A stretch of 46,036 bases of DNA from Xanthobacter autotrophicus (lineage in GTDB: Bacteria > Pseudomonadota > Alphaproteobacteria > Rhizobiales > Xanthobacteraceae): positions 1 to 46,036 of the forward strand of contig NZ_JAIVFN010000023.1 of NCBI RefSeq assembly GCF_030015065.1. Direction: 5' to 3'. The position numbers and the translations under genes are program-made. The notes under the pieces were generated by a model that saw nothing but the letters and a program-made list of their open reading frames with translations, was not told the origin of the DNA and did not search any database. Within the stretch, counting starts at the first letter, position 1. Each line of letters opens with the position of its first letter. Below are positions 31,045 through 39,476 of this stretch, piece by piece.

Positions 31045-32787
31045 ATGCCCCGTGTTGCGCTCTACGCTCGCTATTCGTCCGACAACCAGCGCGATGCTTC
31101 CATCGAGGATCAGTTGCGCCAGTGCCGCGAGCGCGCCGCGCGCGAGGGCTGGACCGTGGTGGACAGCTATTCCGACCGCGCCATCTCCGGCGCATCGCTC
31201 ATCCGTTCCGGCATTCAGGAGCTTCTGGCCGACGCCCAGGCGGGCCGCTTCGACATGGTGCTGTCCGAGGCGCTGGACCGCATCAGCCGCGATCAAGAAG
31301 ATGTCGCCGCCGTGTTCAAGCGGCTGCGCTTCGCAGGCGTCTCCATTGTCACGCTGTCGGAAGGCGAGATCACCGAGCTTCACGTCGGCCTCAAGGGCAC
31401 GATGAATGCGCTGTTCCTGAAAGACCTCGCGCTCAAGACCCATCGCGGCATCAGGGGCCGTGTCGAGGCCGGCAAGATCGGCGGCGGCAACGCCTATGGC
31501 TATCGCGTCGTCAAGACGTTGGACACGAACGGCGAGCCGATCCGGGGCGAACGCGAGATCATCGAAGATCAGGCAGAGATCGTGCGGCGCATCTTCCGCG
31601 AGTATGTCGCCGGCAAGGGGCCGCAGAAGATCGCAGCAGACTTGAACCGCGAGGGCATCCCGAGCCCGACCGGCAAGCGCTGGTCGGATACGACGATCCG
31701 CGGCAACCGCGCCATCAGTTCGGGCATCCTCAACTGCGAGCTTTACATCGGCGTCATCCGCTGGAACCGGCAGCGGCAGATGAAGAACCCGGACACCGGC
31801 CGCCGCGTCCTGCGCCTCAATCCCGAGAGCGAGTGGATACGCACCGATGTCCCCGCGCTTCGTATCGTGCCGCAGGAGCTATGGGACGCCGCCAAGGCGC
31901 GGCAGGATGAACTGACCGGCCTCTATACCAAACAGATCGAAGGTGCCCGCGAGGGTATCCGCCGCAGCGTCGCCGCCAATGGCGGTCTCAACGCCACACA
32001 CCGGCCGCGCACGCTGTTGTCCGGCCTGCTGTTCTGCGGATGCTGCAACGGCTCTTATGCCCGGCGCGGCCAGGACCGCTACGCCTGCACCAATCATGTA
32101 CTGTCCAATGGCTGCGACAACGCTCGCACCATCGGCCGCGAGGCGCTGGAGGCTCGCGCGCTCGCCGGTCTGCGCGACAGCCTGATGGCGCCGGAGGCCG
32201 CCGCCGAAGCCATGCGCGCCTACGCGAAGGAAACCAACCGCCTCAACCGCGAGCGCCGCACGTCGGGCGAGACCACCCGGCGCGCGCTTGCCGACACCGA
32301 GAAGGCCATTGCCGAGATCGTCCGCGTCATCGAGCAAGGCGGCTATCATCGCGCCCTGTCGGCGCGGCTGACCGAGCTTGAGGGCAAGCAAGACGAACTC
32401 AACGCGCGGCTGTCGGAGGCCCCCGTCGATCTGCCCGACATTCACCCCAACATCGGCGACCTCTACCGGCGCAGGATCGAGCGCCTGACCGAAGCGCTCA
32501 ATCATCCCGACGATGCCCGCGAGGCTGCCGAGGCGCTCCGCCAAGTCATCGACCGCATCGTCATCAGCCCCGGCGAGAAGCGCGGCGACCTCCAGATCAC
32601 CTTGCATGGCGATCTCGACACCATCGTCGAATGGGTCGCGCGCACCGCCAATTCAGGCTACAAGGCCAAGTTCGAGACCGCATCATTCCGATTGTCGGTC
32701 TCGGCAAAAGGCCGGGCTTGTCCCGGGCATCCACGCCCTGGGTCTGGGAAAGACCCTGGAACAGCCGGGAACTCGGCCCGGCCATGA
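31045..32787 (+). CDS. Large serine recombinase
   Basis: Site-specific recombinase of about 580 aa, the likely integrase of the element. The N-terminal resolvase domain has S11 in YARYSSDNQ and the Arg motif LDRISRD; the recombinase domain spans about 165-270; the zinc ribbon is CGCCNGSYARRGQDRYACTNHV ... CDN; a coiled coil lies about 400-465. ATG 31045 has GGAG six bases upstream. The last 30 or so residues (from about SVSAKGRACPGHPRPG) are read from the host-type repeat at 32693-32852, so the native C-terminus was replaced or spans the attachment site. The catalytic parts appear intact. Confidence 0.9.
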   Translation: MPRVALYARYSSDNQRDASIEDQLRQCRERAAREGWTVVDSYSDRAISGASLIRSGIQELLADAQAGRFDMVLSEALDRISRDQEDVAAVFKRLRFAGVSIVTLSEGEITELHVGLKGTMNALFLKDLALKTHRGIRGRVEAGKIGGGNAYGYRVVKTLDTNGEPIRGEREIIEDQAEIVRRIFREYVAGKGPQKIAADLNREGIPSPTGKRWSDTTIRGNRAISSGILNCELYIGVIRWNRQRQMKNPDTGRRVLRLNPESEWIRTDVPALRIVPQELWDAAKARQDELTGLYTKQIEGAREGIRRSVAANGGLNATHRPRTLLSGLLFCGCCNGSYARRGQDRYACTNHVLSNGCDNARTIGREALEARALAGLRDSLMAPEAAAEAMRAYAKETNRLNRERRTSGETTRRALADTEKAIAEIVRVIEQGGYHRALSARLTELEGKQDELNARLSEAPVDLPDIHPNIGDLYRRRIERLTEALNHPDDAREAAEALRQVIDRIVISPGEKRGDLQITLHGDLDTIVEWVARTANSGYKAKFETASFRLSVSAKGRACPGHPRPGSGKDPGTAGNSARP

Positions 32788-32852
32788 CGAGCCGGGTAGA
32801 GCGCCCACCTGCCGAAAGGCGTCCCGGTGGGAATTTTCAAACAGGCTCTGAG
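32693..32852 (-). repeat. Host intergenic repeat, right copy flanking the island
   Basis: In minus orientation it reads CAGAGCCTGTTTGAAAATTC, a CGTCATGGCCGGGC core, GATGCCCGGG and finally GAGACCGACA (complement at 32693-32702). This matches the left copy at 10968-11057 in reverse. It contains hairpins and overlaps the 3' end of the recombinase gene. It also fills the space before the convergent siderophore genes and may act as a terminator there. Confidence 0.6.
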
Positions 32853-32878
32853 CACAGGCCCCGGGCCCGGCGGGCGGA

Positions 32879-33721
32879 TCAGCCGGCCGGCGGATCCTCC
32901 TCGCGGTCGTGGCGGTAGGCGGCGTCGTAATCGGGCTCGCTGATGCCGCGCTTCCAGTAGCCGATGGCCACCACCGCGGCGCGCTCCACCCCTCGCTCGC
33001 TCACGAGGTGCGTCCGCGCGGCCCGCACGGCCGCCGATTCCGCCGCGATCCAGGCCGAGACGGCGCTGCCTTCCGGCAGCTCCAGCGTGCGGATCGCATC
33101 GGCGAGGAGCGAGGTGGTGCCGGCAGGGGCGCCGCGGCGATACAGAAAGGCGAGGCTCATGCCGGTGGGCCGGTCGAGGTCGAGGGCGTCGGCTTCGTCC
33201 TCCACCTCCAGCAGGGCGGCGCCCCGCGCCTGGGGCGGCAGGCTTTCGAGGATGGCGGCGATGGAGGGCAGGCCGCAATGATCGCCGGCGAGGATGTGGA
33301 AGTCCGCCGGGGGCAGGGTGCGCCCGCCCGGCCCGCCGATCCCCACCAGATCGCCCGGCCGGGCACGCGCGGCGAAGCGCGCGGCGGGGCCGTGCCCGCC
33401 ATGGCAGGCGAAGTCCACCGACAATTCCCCGCGCAGCGGATCGAACCGGCGCACCGAGAAGGTGCGCACCGCCGGCCTGAAGCCCTCGGCCGGCCAGATG
33501 GCGCGCCCGTCCGCCCCGGCGAGGGGCCATTCAGGCTGCTCCACCCCTTCAGGCGGGATCAGCAGCTTGATGTTGGGGCCGGCGCCGAAGCCCTCGATCT
33601 CCGCGCCGCCCAGCACGATGCGGCGCAGGCGCGGCGTGATCTGCTCGGCGCGCAGCACTTCCAGCACGCGGATGCCGCGATAGCGCGCCGCGCGCGGCTC
33701 GGTGGTTGTCAGCACGTTCAT
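32879..33721 (-). CDS. Siderophore-interacting protein (FAD-dependent ferric reductase, ViuB-like)
   Basis: Cytosolic flavoprotein of 280 aa that reduces or releases iron from imported ferric siderophores. The FAD-binding motif is RTFSVRRFDPLRGELSVDFACHGGHGPAARFAARARPGD. The NAD(P)H side has LLEVEDEADAL and a C-terminal GYWKRGISEPDYDAAY, the usual ending of this family. Its ATG overlaps the esterase stop (TCAT at 33718-33721), so it is the last gene of the receptor-esterase-reductase operon. Confidence 0.9.
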   Translation of the reverse strand: MNVLTTTEPRAARYRGIRVLEVLRAEQITPRLRRIVLGGAEIEGFGAGPNIKLLIPPEGVEQPEWPLAGADGRAIWPAEGFRPAVRTFSVRRFDPLRGELSVDFACHGGHGPAARFAARARPGDLVGIGGPGGRTLPPADFHILAGDHCGLPSIAAILESLPPQARGAALLEVEDEADALDLDRPTGMSLAFLYRRGAPAGTTSLLADAIRTLELPEGSAVSAWIAAESAAVRAARTHLVSERGVERAAVVAIGYWKRGISEPDYDAAYRHDREEDPPAG

Positions 33722-34695
33722 CTGGCGGCGTCCATGGACTGGGGCGCGAGGAAGGTCTCCAGCCCCAGCAGCAGCGCATGGGGCGCGGCCGAGGCATGGG
33801 TCTGGCCGGGGAAGATGGTGAAGGTCACGTCCACCGGCACGCCGGGCAGGGCGCCGAGCCGGGCGGCGAGCTCGCGGGCGCCGTCCACCATGCGGCGCTC
33901 GGCCTGCTTGCGGGCGGTGGCCTCCGCATTGGGGCCGGCGTGCAGGAGGGGATGCAGTTCCTGTTCATAGGCACCCACGGTGAGGACGAGGCGCTTGCGC
34001 GTCTTCGGCGGGTGGCGGGCGAAGGCGGCCTCCTCCCGCGCGATGGCGCCATTCGCCCACCACAATGAGGGGCTCGCGGCCACATAGGTGGAGAAGGCGT
34101 CCGGCCGCGTGAACAGCACATGCAGCGTGAACAGGCCGCCGAAGGAATGGCCCATCAGCGCCTGCCGCGCCGGGTTCACCTTGAAGGAGGCGGCGATGGC
34201 GGGCTTCAGCTCGTCCTCGATGAAGGCGAGGAAGGCGTCCGCCCCTCCGGTGCCCTCGGGGGTGAGATAGGTCCACGATCCCTTGTCCGGCGTGGCGGGC
34301 GCCATGGTGAGGTCCTTCGCCCGCCGCGGCATGTTGATGGGCGCGTCGCCGGGATAGCCGATGGCCACCAGCACCGCAGGATCCATGATCCCGCCCTGGG
34401 CGAGGGTGCCGCCGCGGGCCATGTCGGCGAGGGTGCCGACCACCGCATTGCCATCCAGCACATAGGCCACCGGATAGCCTTCAGGCGGCGGGGGCGCCTT
34501 CGGCACGGCGATGAAGATACGGTAGGCCAGCCCGCCCTTGGAGACGAGGGCCCGCTCCTCCACCCCCGGCAGGGTCACCGGCTCGGCCGTGGCGGGCCTT
34601 GTGCCGGCGAGGGAGAGGGCGCCGAGGCAGAGGCCGGCGGCCGCCGCCAGAAGGATGGCCCCCGGAGGGATGGCTTTGGCGAGGATCTGGAGCAT
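33718..34695 (-). CDS. Exported siderophore esterase-like alpha/beta hydrolase (IroE/Fes-like)
   Basis: Protein of 325 aa with an N-terminal signal or membrane anchor (residues about 8-36). The esterase fold follows: YPVAYVLDGNAVVG, nucleophile elbow MGHSFGGLFTLHV, ASPSLWWANGAI and a late His in FPGQTHAS. IroE/Fes-type enzymes cut ester bonds of tri-catecholate siderophores. Its place between the receptor and reductase genes (two bases from one, overlapping the other) suggests it trims the siderophore in the periplasm before uptake. Confidence 0.85.
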   Translation of the reverse strand: MLQILAKAIPPGAILLAAAAGLCLGALSLAGTRPATAEPVTLPGVEERALVSKGGLAYRIFIAVPKAPPPPEGYPVAYVLDGNAVVGTLADMARGGTLAQGGIMDPAVLVAIGYPGDAPINMPRRAKDLTMAPATPDKGSWTYLTPEGTGGADAFLAFIEDELKPAIAASFKVNPARQALMGHSFGGLFTLHVLFTRPDAFSTYVAASPSLWWANGAIAREEAAFARHPPKTRKRLVLTVGAYEQELHPLLHAGPNAEATARKQAERRMVDGARELAARLGALPGVPVDVTFTIFPGQTHASAAPHALLLGLETFLAPQSMDAAR

Positions 34696-34697
34696 GG

Positions 34698-36950
34698 TCA
34701 GTAGGTCGCGCTCACCTTCAGCCAGTAGCCGCGCGGCTCACCGTAGAAATTGAACAGGGAGGTGGAGCCGACGCGGGTGTAATAGACCTCGTCGAAGATG
34801 TTGGTGGCGGTGAAGGTGGCCTTCCAGTTGTCGTTGAACTTGTAGCCCACCTGGCCGTCCACCGTGGTGTAGCCGTCCTCGGTCAGCGTCACGCCGCCGG
34901 ACTTGGTGTAGAAGCTGGAGAGGATCTTGAATCCGCCGGCCACATGCCAGCCCTTCAGCATCGGATCCTGGAACTCGTACTTGGTCCACAAATTGTAGTT
35001 GTGCTTCGGCGTATAGGTGCTGAAGCCTGCCGTCAGCTGCGCGGCGGTGGCGGTGAGGTATTCGGTCTCCGAGTAGGTATAGCCGGCATAGATCTCCCAG
35101 CCCGGCGCCAGCTTGCCGCTGACCTCCACTTCCCAGCCCGACACCTGGACCTCGCCGGACGCCACGTAGACGTTGGCGACATTGGTGGCGAGCGCGCGGT
35201 TGTTGTCGCGGATCAGGAACATGGCGGCGGAGGCATTGAGCGCGCCGTCGAGGAAGGAGCCCTTCAGGCCGCCTTCATACTGGTAGCCCTGCCGCGGCGG
35301 CAGCACGTCGCCGGCCGCGTCCAGCTCGGTCTGCGGGGTGAAGGTCGACGTATAGCTGCCGTAGAAGGAGATGTCCTTGGTGAGGTCGATGACGAAGCCC
35401 GCATAGGGCAGGAACTCGTTGTCGATATCGACCGAGCTGGAGGTGGCCGTGACCTTGCCGGTGCCGACGTTGGCGGTGGTCACGTCCGATGTGGAATCGT
35501 ACCAGGAGAGACGCCCGCCGAGGATGACGTGCACCTGGTCCAGCGGATTGATGCGGGCCTGGGTGTAGAGGCCGTACTGGTTGGGGTCGGTGACGCTCTC
35601 GCGATTGTAGATGGTGACCGGCTCTGCCACCGCCCAGGGGTTGGGGGCGTAGACATTGTAGGTGCCGGGGAGCGTGGTGGAGGTGGGCGTCCACTGGGTC
35701 TGGTCCACGGCGCGGAAGTCGGCGCCGACCGTGAGAGTGTGCTCCTGCCCGAAGGCCTGGAACGGGGTGGAGACATGGGCGTCGCCGGAGAGCGAGGTCT
35801 CCTCGACCTTCGCCGCCGTGTACTGCATGGAGATGTTGCCGAACGTGGCCGGCGCGGTGCTCACCGCCGAGCCGCCATAGGCATATTTGTAGTCGATGTT
35901 CCGGTCGGAGTAGCGCAGGGAGGCCTTGGCCTCGCCGCCATTGGCGAGGTCGTGCTTTACCTCCGCCAGATAGTCGGTGGTGTCGTTGTTGAAGCGGTTC
36001 CACAACCCGCCCACGAAGGTGGAGCGCGGCACGTCCAGAAGCTGGCCCACGCCGCCGCCCAGATTGATTGCGGGCAGGCCGTTGAAGGGCAGCATGTCGC
36101 GTTCCTGGTGCCAGGCATAGAGCGACAGGGTGGTGTTCTCGGTGATGTCGAAGGCGAGGGTGCCGTAGCCGACCCAGACCTGGTTCTCGTTATAGTCCAC
36201 GAACGAATTGCGGTCCTGGAACGCGCCGCCGATGCGGGCGCGCACCGTGCCCTTCTCGTTGAGCTTGCCGCCGGCATCCACCTCCGCGCGCACGAAGTCC
36301 CACGAGCCGTAGCTCAGGTCGGAATTGAGGAAGTACTTTTCCGTGGCCGGCTTCAGCGTGCCGTTGATGATGCCGCCGGGCCCCGCATTGTTGCCGCCCG
36401 CGCCGCCATAGAACAGGCCGGCGGGTCCCTTCAGCACGTCGAGCCGGTCGAAGATGAAGAGGTCCGGCTGGGTGCCGAGGATGGAGGACAGCGGCGCCGG
36501 CAGGCCGTTGACCAGCAGCGTGTCGATCTCGAAGCCGCGCGAGAAGATGGAGGACCGGCCCTGGTCGTTGGCGAGGATGACCATGCCGGTGGTGCGCCGC
36601 ATGGCGTCCTCCAGCTGGGTGAAGTTCTGGTCGTCCATGCGCTGGCGGGTGACGGTGGAGATGGATTGCGGGATCTCGCGCACCGGGGTCGGGCTGCCCA
36701 CCCCGATGGTGGTTTCGGAGGCGGTGTAGGTGTCCTTGCCCTCGGTGAGGATGGCGCTGTCCTGGGTGCCCTCCACGTTCACCGTGTCGAGGCTGACATC
36801 CGCCGTCTGCGCTTCAGCGCGGGCGGCGGTGAGCGCCGACAGGGGGAGCGCCGACGGAAGCAGCGCCGACGCCAGGATGGCGACACCGGCGATACCAGCA
36901 GGCCGCGCGGCGGAATGCGGCGCCTGCGCCGAAAGTCGAAATCCCTTCAT
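34698..36950 (-). CDS. TonB-dependent siderophore receptor
   Basis: Outer-membrane receptor of 750 aa. A signal peptide (residues about 1-48) leads to a TonB-box-like DTVNVEG, then the plug domain (TPVREIPQSISTVTRQRMDDQNFTQLEDAMRRTTGM, FSRGFEIDTLLVNGLP, LDVLKGPAGLFYGGAGGNNAGPGGIINGTLKPA). The 22-strand barrel ends NFYGEPRGYWLKVSATY with an aromatic terminal residue. No N-terminal STN signalling extension is seen, so control is not by cell-surface signalling but likely by iron and the divergent AraC protein. The FhuA/FoxA-like branch fits; the ligand is unknown. Confidence 0.92.
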   Translation of the reverse strand: MKGFRLSAQAPHSAARPAGIAGVAILASALLPSALPLSALTAARAEAQTADVSLDTVNVEGTQDSAILTEGKDTYTASETTIGVGSPTPVREIPQSISTVTRQRMDDQNFTQLEDAMRRTTGMVILANDQGRSSIFSRGFEIDTLLVNGLPAPLSSILGTQPDLFIFDRLDVLKGPAGLFYGGAGGNNAGPGGIINGTLKPATEKYFLNSDLSYGSWDFVRAEVDAGGKLNEKGTVRARIGGAFQDRNSFVDYNENQVWVGYGTLAFDITENTTLSLYAWHQERDMLPFNGLPAINLGGGVGQLLDVPRSTFVGGLWNRFNNDTTDYLAEVKHDLANGGEAKASLRYSDRNIDYKYAYGGSAVSTAPATFGNISMQYTAAKVEETSLSGDAHVSTPFQAFGQEHTLTVGADFRAVDQTQWTPTSTTLPGTYNVYAPNPWAVAEPVTIYNRESVTDPNQYGLYTQARINPLDQVHVILGGRLSWYDSTSDVTTANVGTGKVTATSSSVDIDNEFLPYAGFVIDLTKDISFYGSYTSTFTPQTELDAAGDVLPPRQGYQYEGGLKGSFLDGALNASAAMFLIRDNNRALATNVANVYVASGEVQVSGWEVEVSGKLAPGWEIYAGYTYSETEYLTATAAQLTAGFSTYTPKHNYNLWTKYEFQDPMLKGWHVAGGFKILSSFYTKSGGVTLTEDGYTTVDGQVGYKFNDNWKATFTATNIFDEVYYTRVGSTSLFNFYGEPRGYWLKVSATY

Positions 36951-37185
36951 AACAATCCCCGTCCCATCACCAGAGCAATCAAGGCTGAACCATTCGAGAG
37001 GGGAGTTTTACGGCTTTCGCCAGTATGGTCTTTTGCCGGACGTTGCAATTCGTTTGTGCCGTCGCCTAAAATATGGAACTGATCGAGTTCGATGATAGAT
37101 GATGCGATCCACTTTTGAATAATAATAAATACATGGTGGCACGCGGCTGTTGACAGCGGCGGGGCCGCGAAGTCCTTCTTGGGGG
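36951..37185. promoter_or_regulatory. Divergent AT-rich promoter region of the siderophore locus
   Basis: The 235 bases between the receptor and regulator starts include the AT-richest stretch of this arm (about 37065-37135, with TTTGAATAATAATAAATAC). That is the place to expect iron-responsive (Fur/Irr/RirA) and AraC-type control. I could not match a consensus box. Confidence 0.45.
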
Positions 37186-38358
37186 ATGACCGATCCCCAC
37201 TCTCAGCTCCGCCGCCGCACCGGCGCCGCGTCCAGGACGCAGGGCGCGGCGGAGGGTGGCGCGCGGCCGGCTGGTTCCTCGCCCGCGCATTTCACGCCTG
37301 CGGCTTCCTCTTCCACGACGCCCTCGTCCGTAGCGCCCTTGCCCGTCCCTCTCCCGCCCATGGGCGGCGGCGCCGTCCCCATGCCGGGCGATGCCGGGCG
37401 GCAGGTGGTGCGCAGCGCCGACATCGCCGCGCTGTCCCATCTCGCCGGCACCCAGTTCGTGCTGACCGCCCCGCGCACCCTCGCGGATGGCGCGGTGCTG
37501 CGCGGGCGCTACCTGATGACATCCCTGCGCAGCGGCGCGGTGCTCCACGCCACCGATGCCCGGCACCTGCACGACCTCACCAGCCAGGTGGTGCATGCGC
37601 GCGGCATCACGCTCGGCCTGTTCCTGGAGGGCCATGCCGATGTCCAGCTGGGTGGCCGCCCGTTCCGCTTCGGCCCGGCCCGCGCCGGCGAGGCGGAGGC
37701 GGCGCTGCTGGTGCGCGCGGAGCCCGGCCTCTTCGTCCGCAAGGGCCAGCGCGGCCAGCACGTGCGCAAGGTGAACATCACCATCCCGGCCGATTGGCTG
37801 GAGCAGGCCCTGTTCGAGGAGATGGACCGCAGCGGCACGGTACGCCGCATCAGCGCCGATCACCTCTCCAGCCTGAGCTGGCGGGCCTCGCCTCGCCTCG
37901 TCGCCATGGCGGAGCAGGTGCTCGCCTTGCCGCCCTATGGCGGCTTCCTGCGCGACCTCTACATGGAAAGCCGCGTGATGGAGATGCTGTTCGAGGCCTT
38001 CTGCGCCATGGGCGATGCCGCCCCCGCCGCGGAGCGCGCCCGCCCGCGCGTGAAGCAGCGCATGTGGCAGGTGCAGGAGTATCTGGAGGCGCGCCTGTGC
38101 GACAGCCTGAGCCTGGATGCGGTGGCGCAGGAGGCGGGCATGAGCGTCACCAGCCTGCAGCGCGCCTTCCGCGCCACCTTCGGCACCACCGTGTTCGACT
38201 ATGTGCGCGGCCGCCGGCTGGAACGTGCCCGTGACGCACTGCTCACGGAAGGCGTCAGCGTGACCGAGGCCGCGACCATCGCCGGCTACAGCTCCGCCGC
38301 CAATTTCTCCACCGCCTTCAAGCGCGCCTTCGGCATGCCGCCCAAGGCGGTGCGATGA
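37186..38358 (+). CDS. AraC-family regulator (PchR-like) of siderophore uptake
   Basis: Regulator of up to 390 aa. Residues about 60-270 resemble the ligand-binding part of PchR-type activators (LRGRYLMTSLRSGAVLHATD, LFLEGHADVQLGGRPFRF). The C-terminal double helix-turn-helix is LSLDAVAQEAGMSVTSLQRAFRATFGTTVFDYVRGRRLERA and VSVTEAATIAGYSSAANFSTAFKRAFGMPPKAVR. PchR relatives activate the receptor gene when the ferric siderophore is bound. The first 70 residues are low-complexity, so the true start may be a later ATG (for example near 37360). Confidence 0.85.
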   Translation: MTDPHSQLRRRTGAASRTQGAAEGGARPAGSSPAHFTPAASSSTTPSSVAPLPVPLPPMGGGAVPMPGDAGRQVVRSADIAALSHLAGTQFVLTAPRTLADGAVLRGRYLMTSLRSGAVLHATDARHLHDLTSQVVHARGITLGLFLEGHADVQLGGRPFRFGPARAGEAEAALLVRAEPGLFVRKGQRGQHVRKVNITIPADWLEQALFEEMDRSGTVRRISADHLSSLSWRASPRLVAMAEQVLALPPYGGFLRDLYMESRVMEMLFEAFCAMGDAAPAAERARPRVKQRMWQVQEYLEARLCDSLSLDAVAQEAGMSVTSLQRAFRATFGTTVFDYVRGRRLERARDALLTEGVSVTEAATIAGYSSAANFSTAFKRAFGMPPKAVR

Positions 38359-38419
38359 GGGCGGTGCGATGAGGGTCGCTCCCTTCGGATCGGCCCGTCT
38401 TTGTATTCAACATCCAGGA

Positions 38420-38460
38420 AGCCGTTTTTTATTTGCGAAACGGCTGTTTTATTTGCGAGA
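38420..38460 (+). terminator. Hairpin followed by T-rich run, between regulator and importer
   Basis: Perfect arms AGCCGTTT (38420-38427) and AAACGGCT (38438-38445) are followed by GTTTTATTT. The T-rich loop and tail also form a near-direct repeat (TTTTATTTGCGA twice). It is 60 bp after the regulator stop and 20 bp before the importer start, so it may be a terminator or an attenuator-like leader. Confidence 0.6.
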
Positions 38461-38465
38461 GCGTT

Positions 38466-39473
38466 ATGGACGCCATTATTGACGCCTTCGGAACGTGTAG
38501 ATCCGCACGTGCTTCCGCGTCGCGACACATGCCCCCGCAGGCGGGTCGGCACGGACTGACGCGGCGCGCCGCCCTCGGCCTCGCCGTTGCCCTGGTTTCC
38601 TGCGGCGCCCTGCCGGCCTTCGCCGACATGGTGGTGGAGGATACGCGGGGCAAGACGAAGGTGCCGGAGCGCCCGCGCACGACGCTGGTGTTCGACATCG
38701 CCGCCCTCGACACGCTGGACGCGCTGGGCGTGGCGGTGGCGGGCGTGCCGGGCTCCAACCTGCCGGACTATCTCGGCAAGTATCGCGACCGCCGCTATCT
38801 CAAGATCGGCACCCTGTTCGAGCCGGACTACGAGGCGGTGAACGCCGCCGCGCCGGACCTCATCCTCGTGGGGCCGCGCTCGGCGGCGAAATATGCCGAT
38901 CTCGCGAAGCTGGCGCCCACCCTCGACCTCACCGTCCCCGCCGACCGCTTCGTCGCCGGCACGCGGGCCCATGTGGAGCTGCTGGGCCGCATCTTCGACC
39001 GGCAGCCGCAGGCCGAAGCCCTCCTCGCGCGCATGGATGCCGCCATCGCTCGCGTGAAGGCGCTGGCGCCGCAGGTCGGCCGGGTGCTGATGGTCATGGT
39101 CAATGGCGGCAAGCTCACCGCCTTCGGCGCCGGATCGCGCTACGGCTGGATCTACGACGATCTCGGCTTCACCCCGGCCGCGACCAGCGACACCACCGTC
39201 GCCCACGGCGAGGTCATCTCGTTTGAATACATCCTGAAGACCGATCCCGACTGGCTGTTCGTGCTCGATCGCGACGCTGCGGTGGGGCGCGGCGGGGCCG
39301 CCGCCCGCGCGGTGCTGGACAATGATCTGGTGGCCGCCACCCGCGCCGCCCGCAGCGGGCGGGTCGTCGATCTCGATGCGGTGCGCTGGTACATCGTCGG
39401 CAGCGGCGGCGCCGCGCTCACCACCATCACCGAGGAGCTGGCGCAGGTCCTCGAGGCCCGGCAGGGCAAATAG
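38466..39473 (+). CDS. Siderophore ABC importer, substrate-binding protein (FatB/CeuE-like)
   Basis: Periplasmic binding protein of 335 aa. A twin-arginine or Sec leader is visible (GLTRRAALGLAVALVSCGAL ... AFA, residues about 35-55). The mature part has the class III binding fold: VVEDTRGKTKVPERPRTTLVFDIAALDTLDALG, EPDYEAVNAAAPDLILVG, FGAGSRYGWIYDDLGF and GEVISFEYILKTDPDWLFVLDRD. CeuE/FatB/YclQ proteins bind catecholate siderophores. The ATG at 38466 follows a GAGAG sequence; a later ATG at 38529 would also keep the leader. Confidence 0.88.
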   Translation: MDAIIDAFGTCRSARASASRHMPPQAGRHGLTRRAALGLAVALVSCGALPAFADMVVEDTRGKTKVPERPRTTLVFDIAALDTLDALGVAVAGVPGSNLPDYLGKYRDRRYLKIGTLFEPDYEAVNAAAPDLILVGPRSAAKYADLAKLAPTLDLTVPADRFVAGTRAHVELLGRIFDRQPQAEALLARMDAAIARVKALAPQVGRVLMVMVNGGKLTAFGAGSRYGWIYDDLGFTPAATSDTTVAHGEVISFEYILKTDPDWLFVLDRDAAVGRGGAAARAVLDNDLVAATRAARSGRVVDLDAVRWYIVGSGGAALTTITEELAQVLEARQGK

Positions 39474-39476
39474 GCC

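Larger units (their letters stand above)
11058..32692. mobile_element. Putative integrative mobilizable element with stress cargo
   Basis: The region between two inverted copies of one host repeat family contains a serine recombinase at its right edge, a relaxase, a candidate oriT, an AlpA-like regulator and a toxin-antitoxin pair, plus 14 kb of cargo. Many genes here have less GC-biased codons than both chromosomal arms. There are no mating-pair-formation or coupling-protein genes, so transfer would need a helper. The exact ends are inferred from the repeats and could differ. The cargo might also be an older, separate insertion. Confidence 0.6.
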
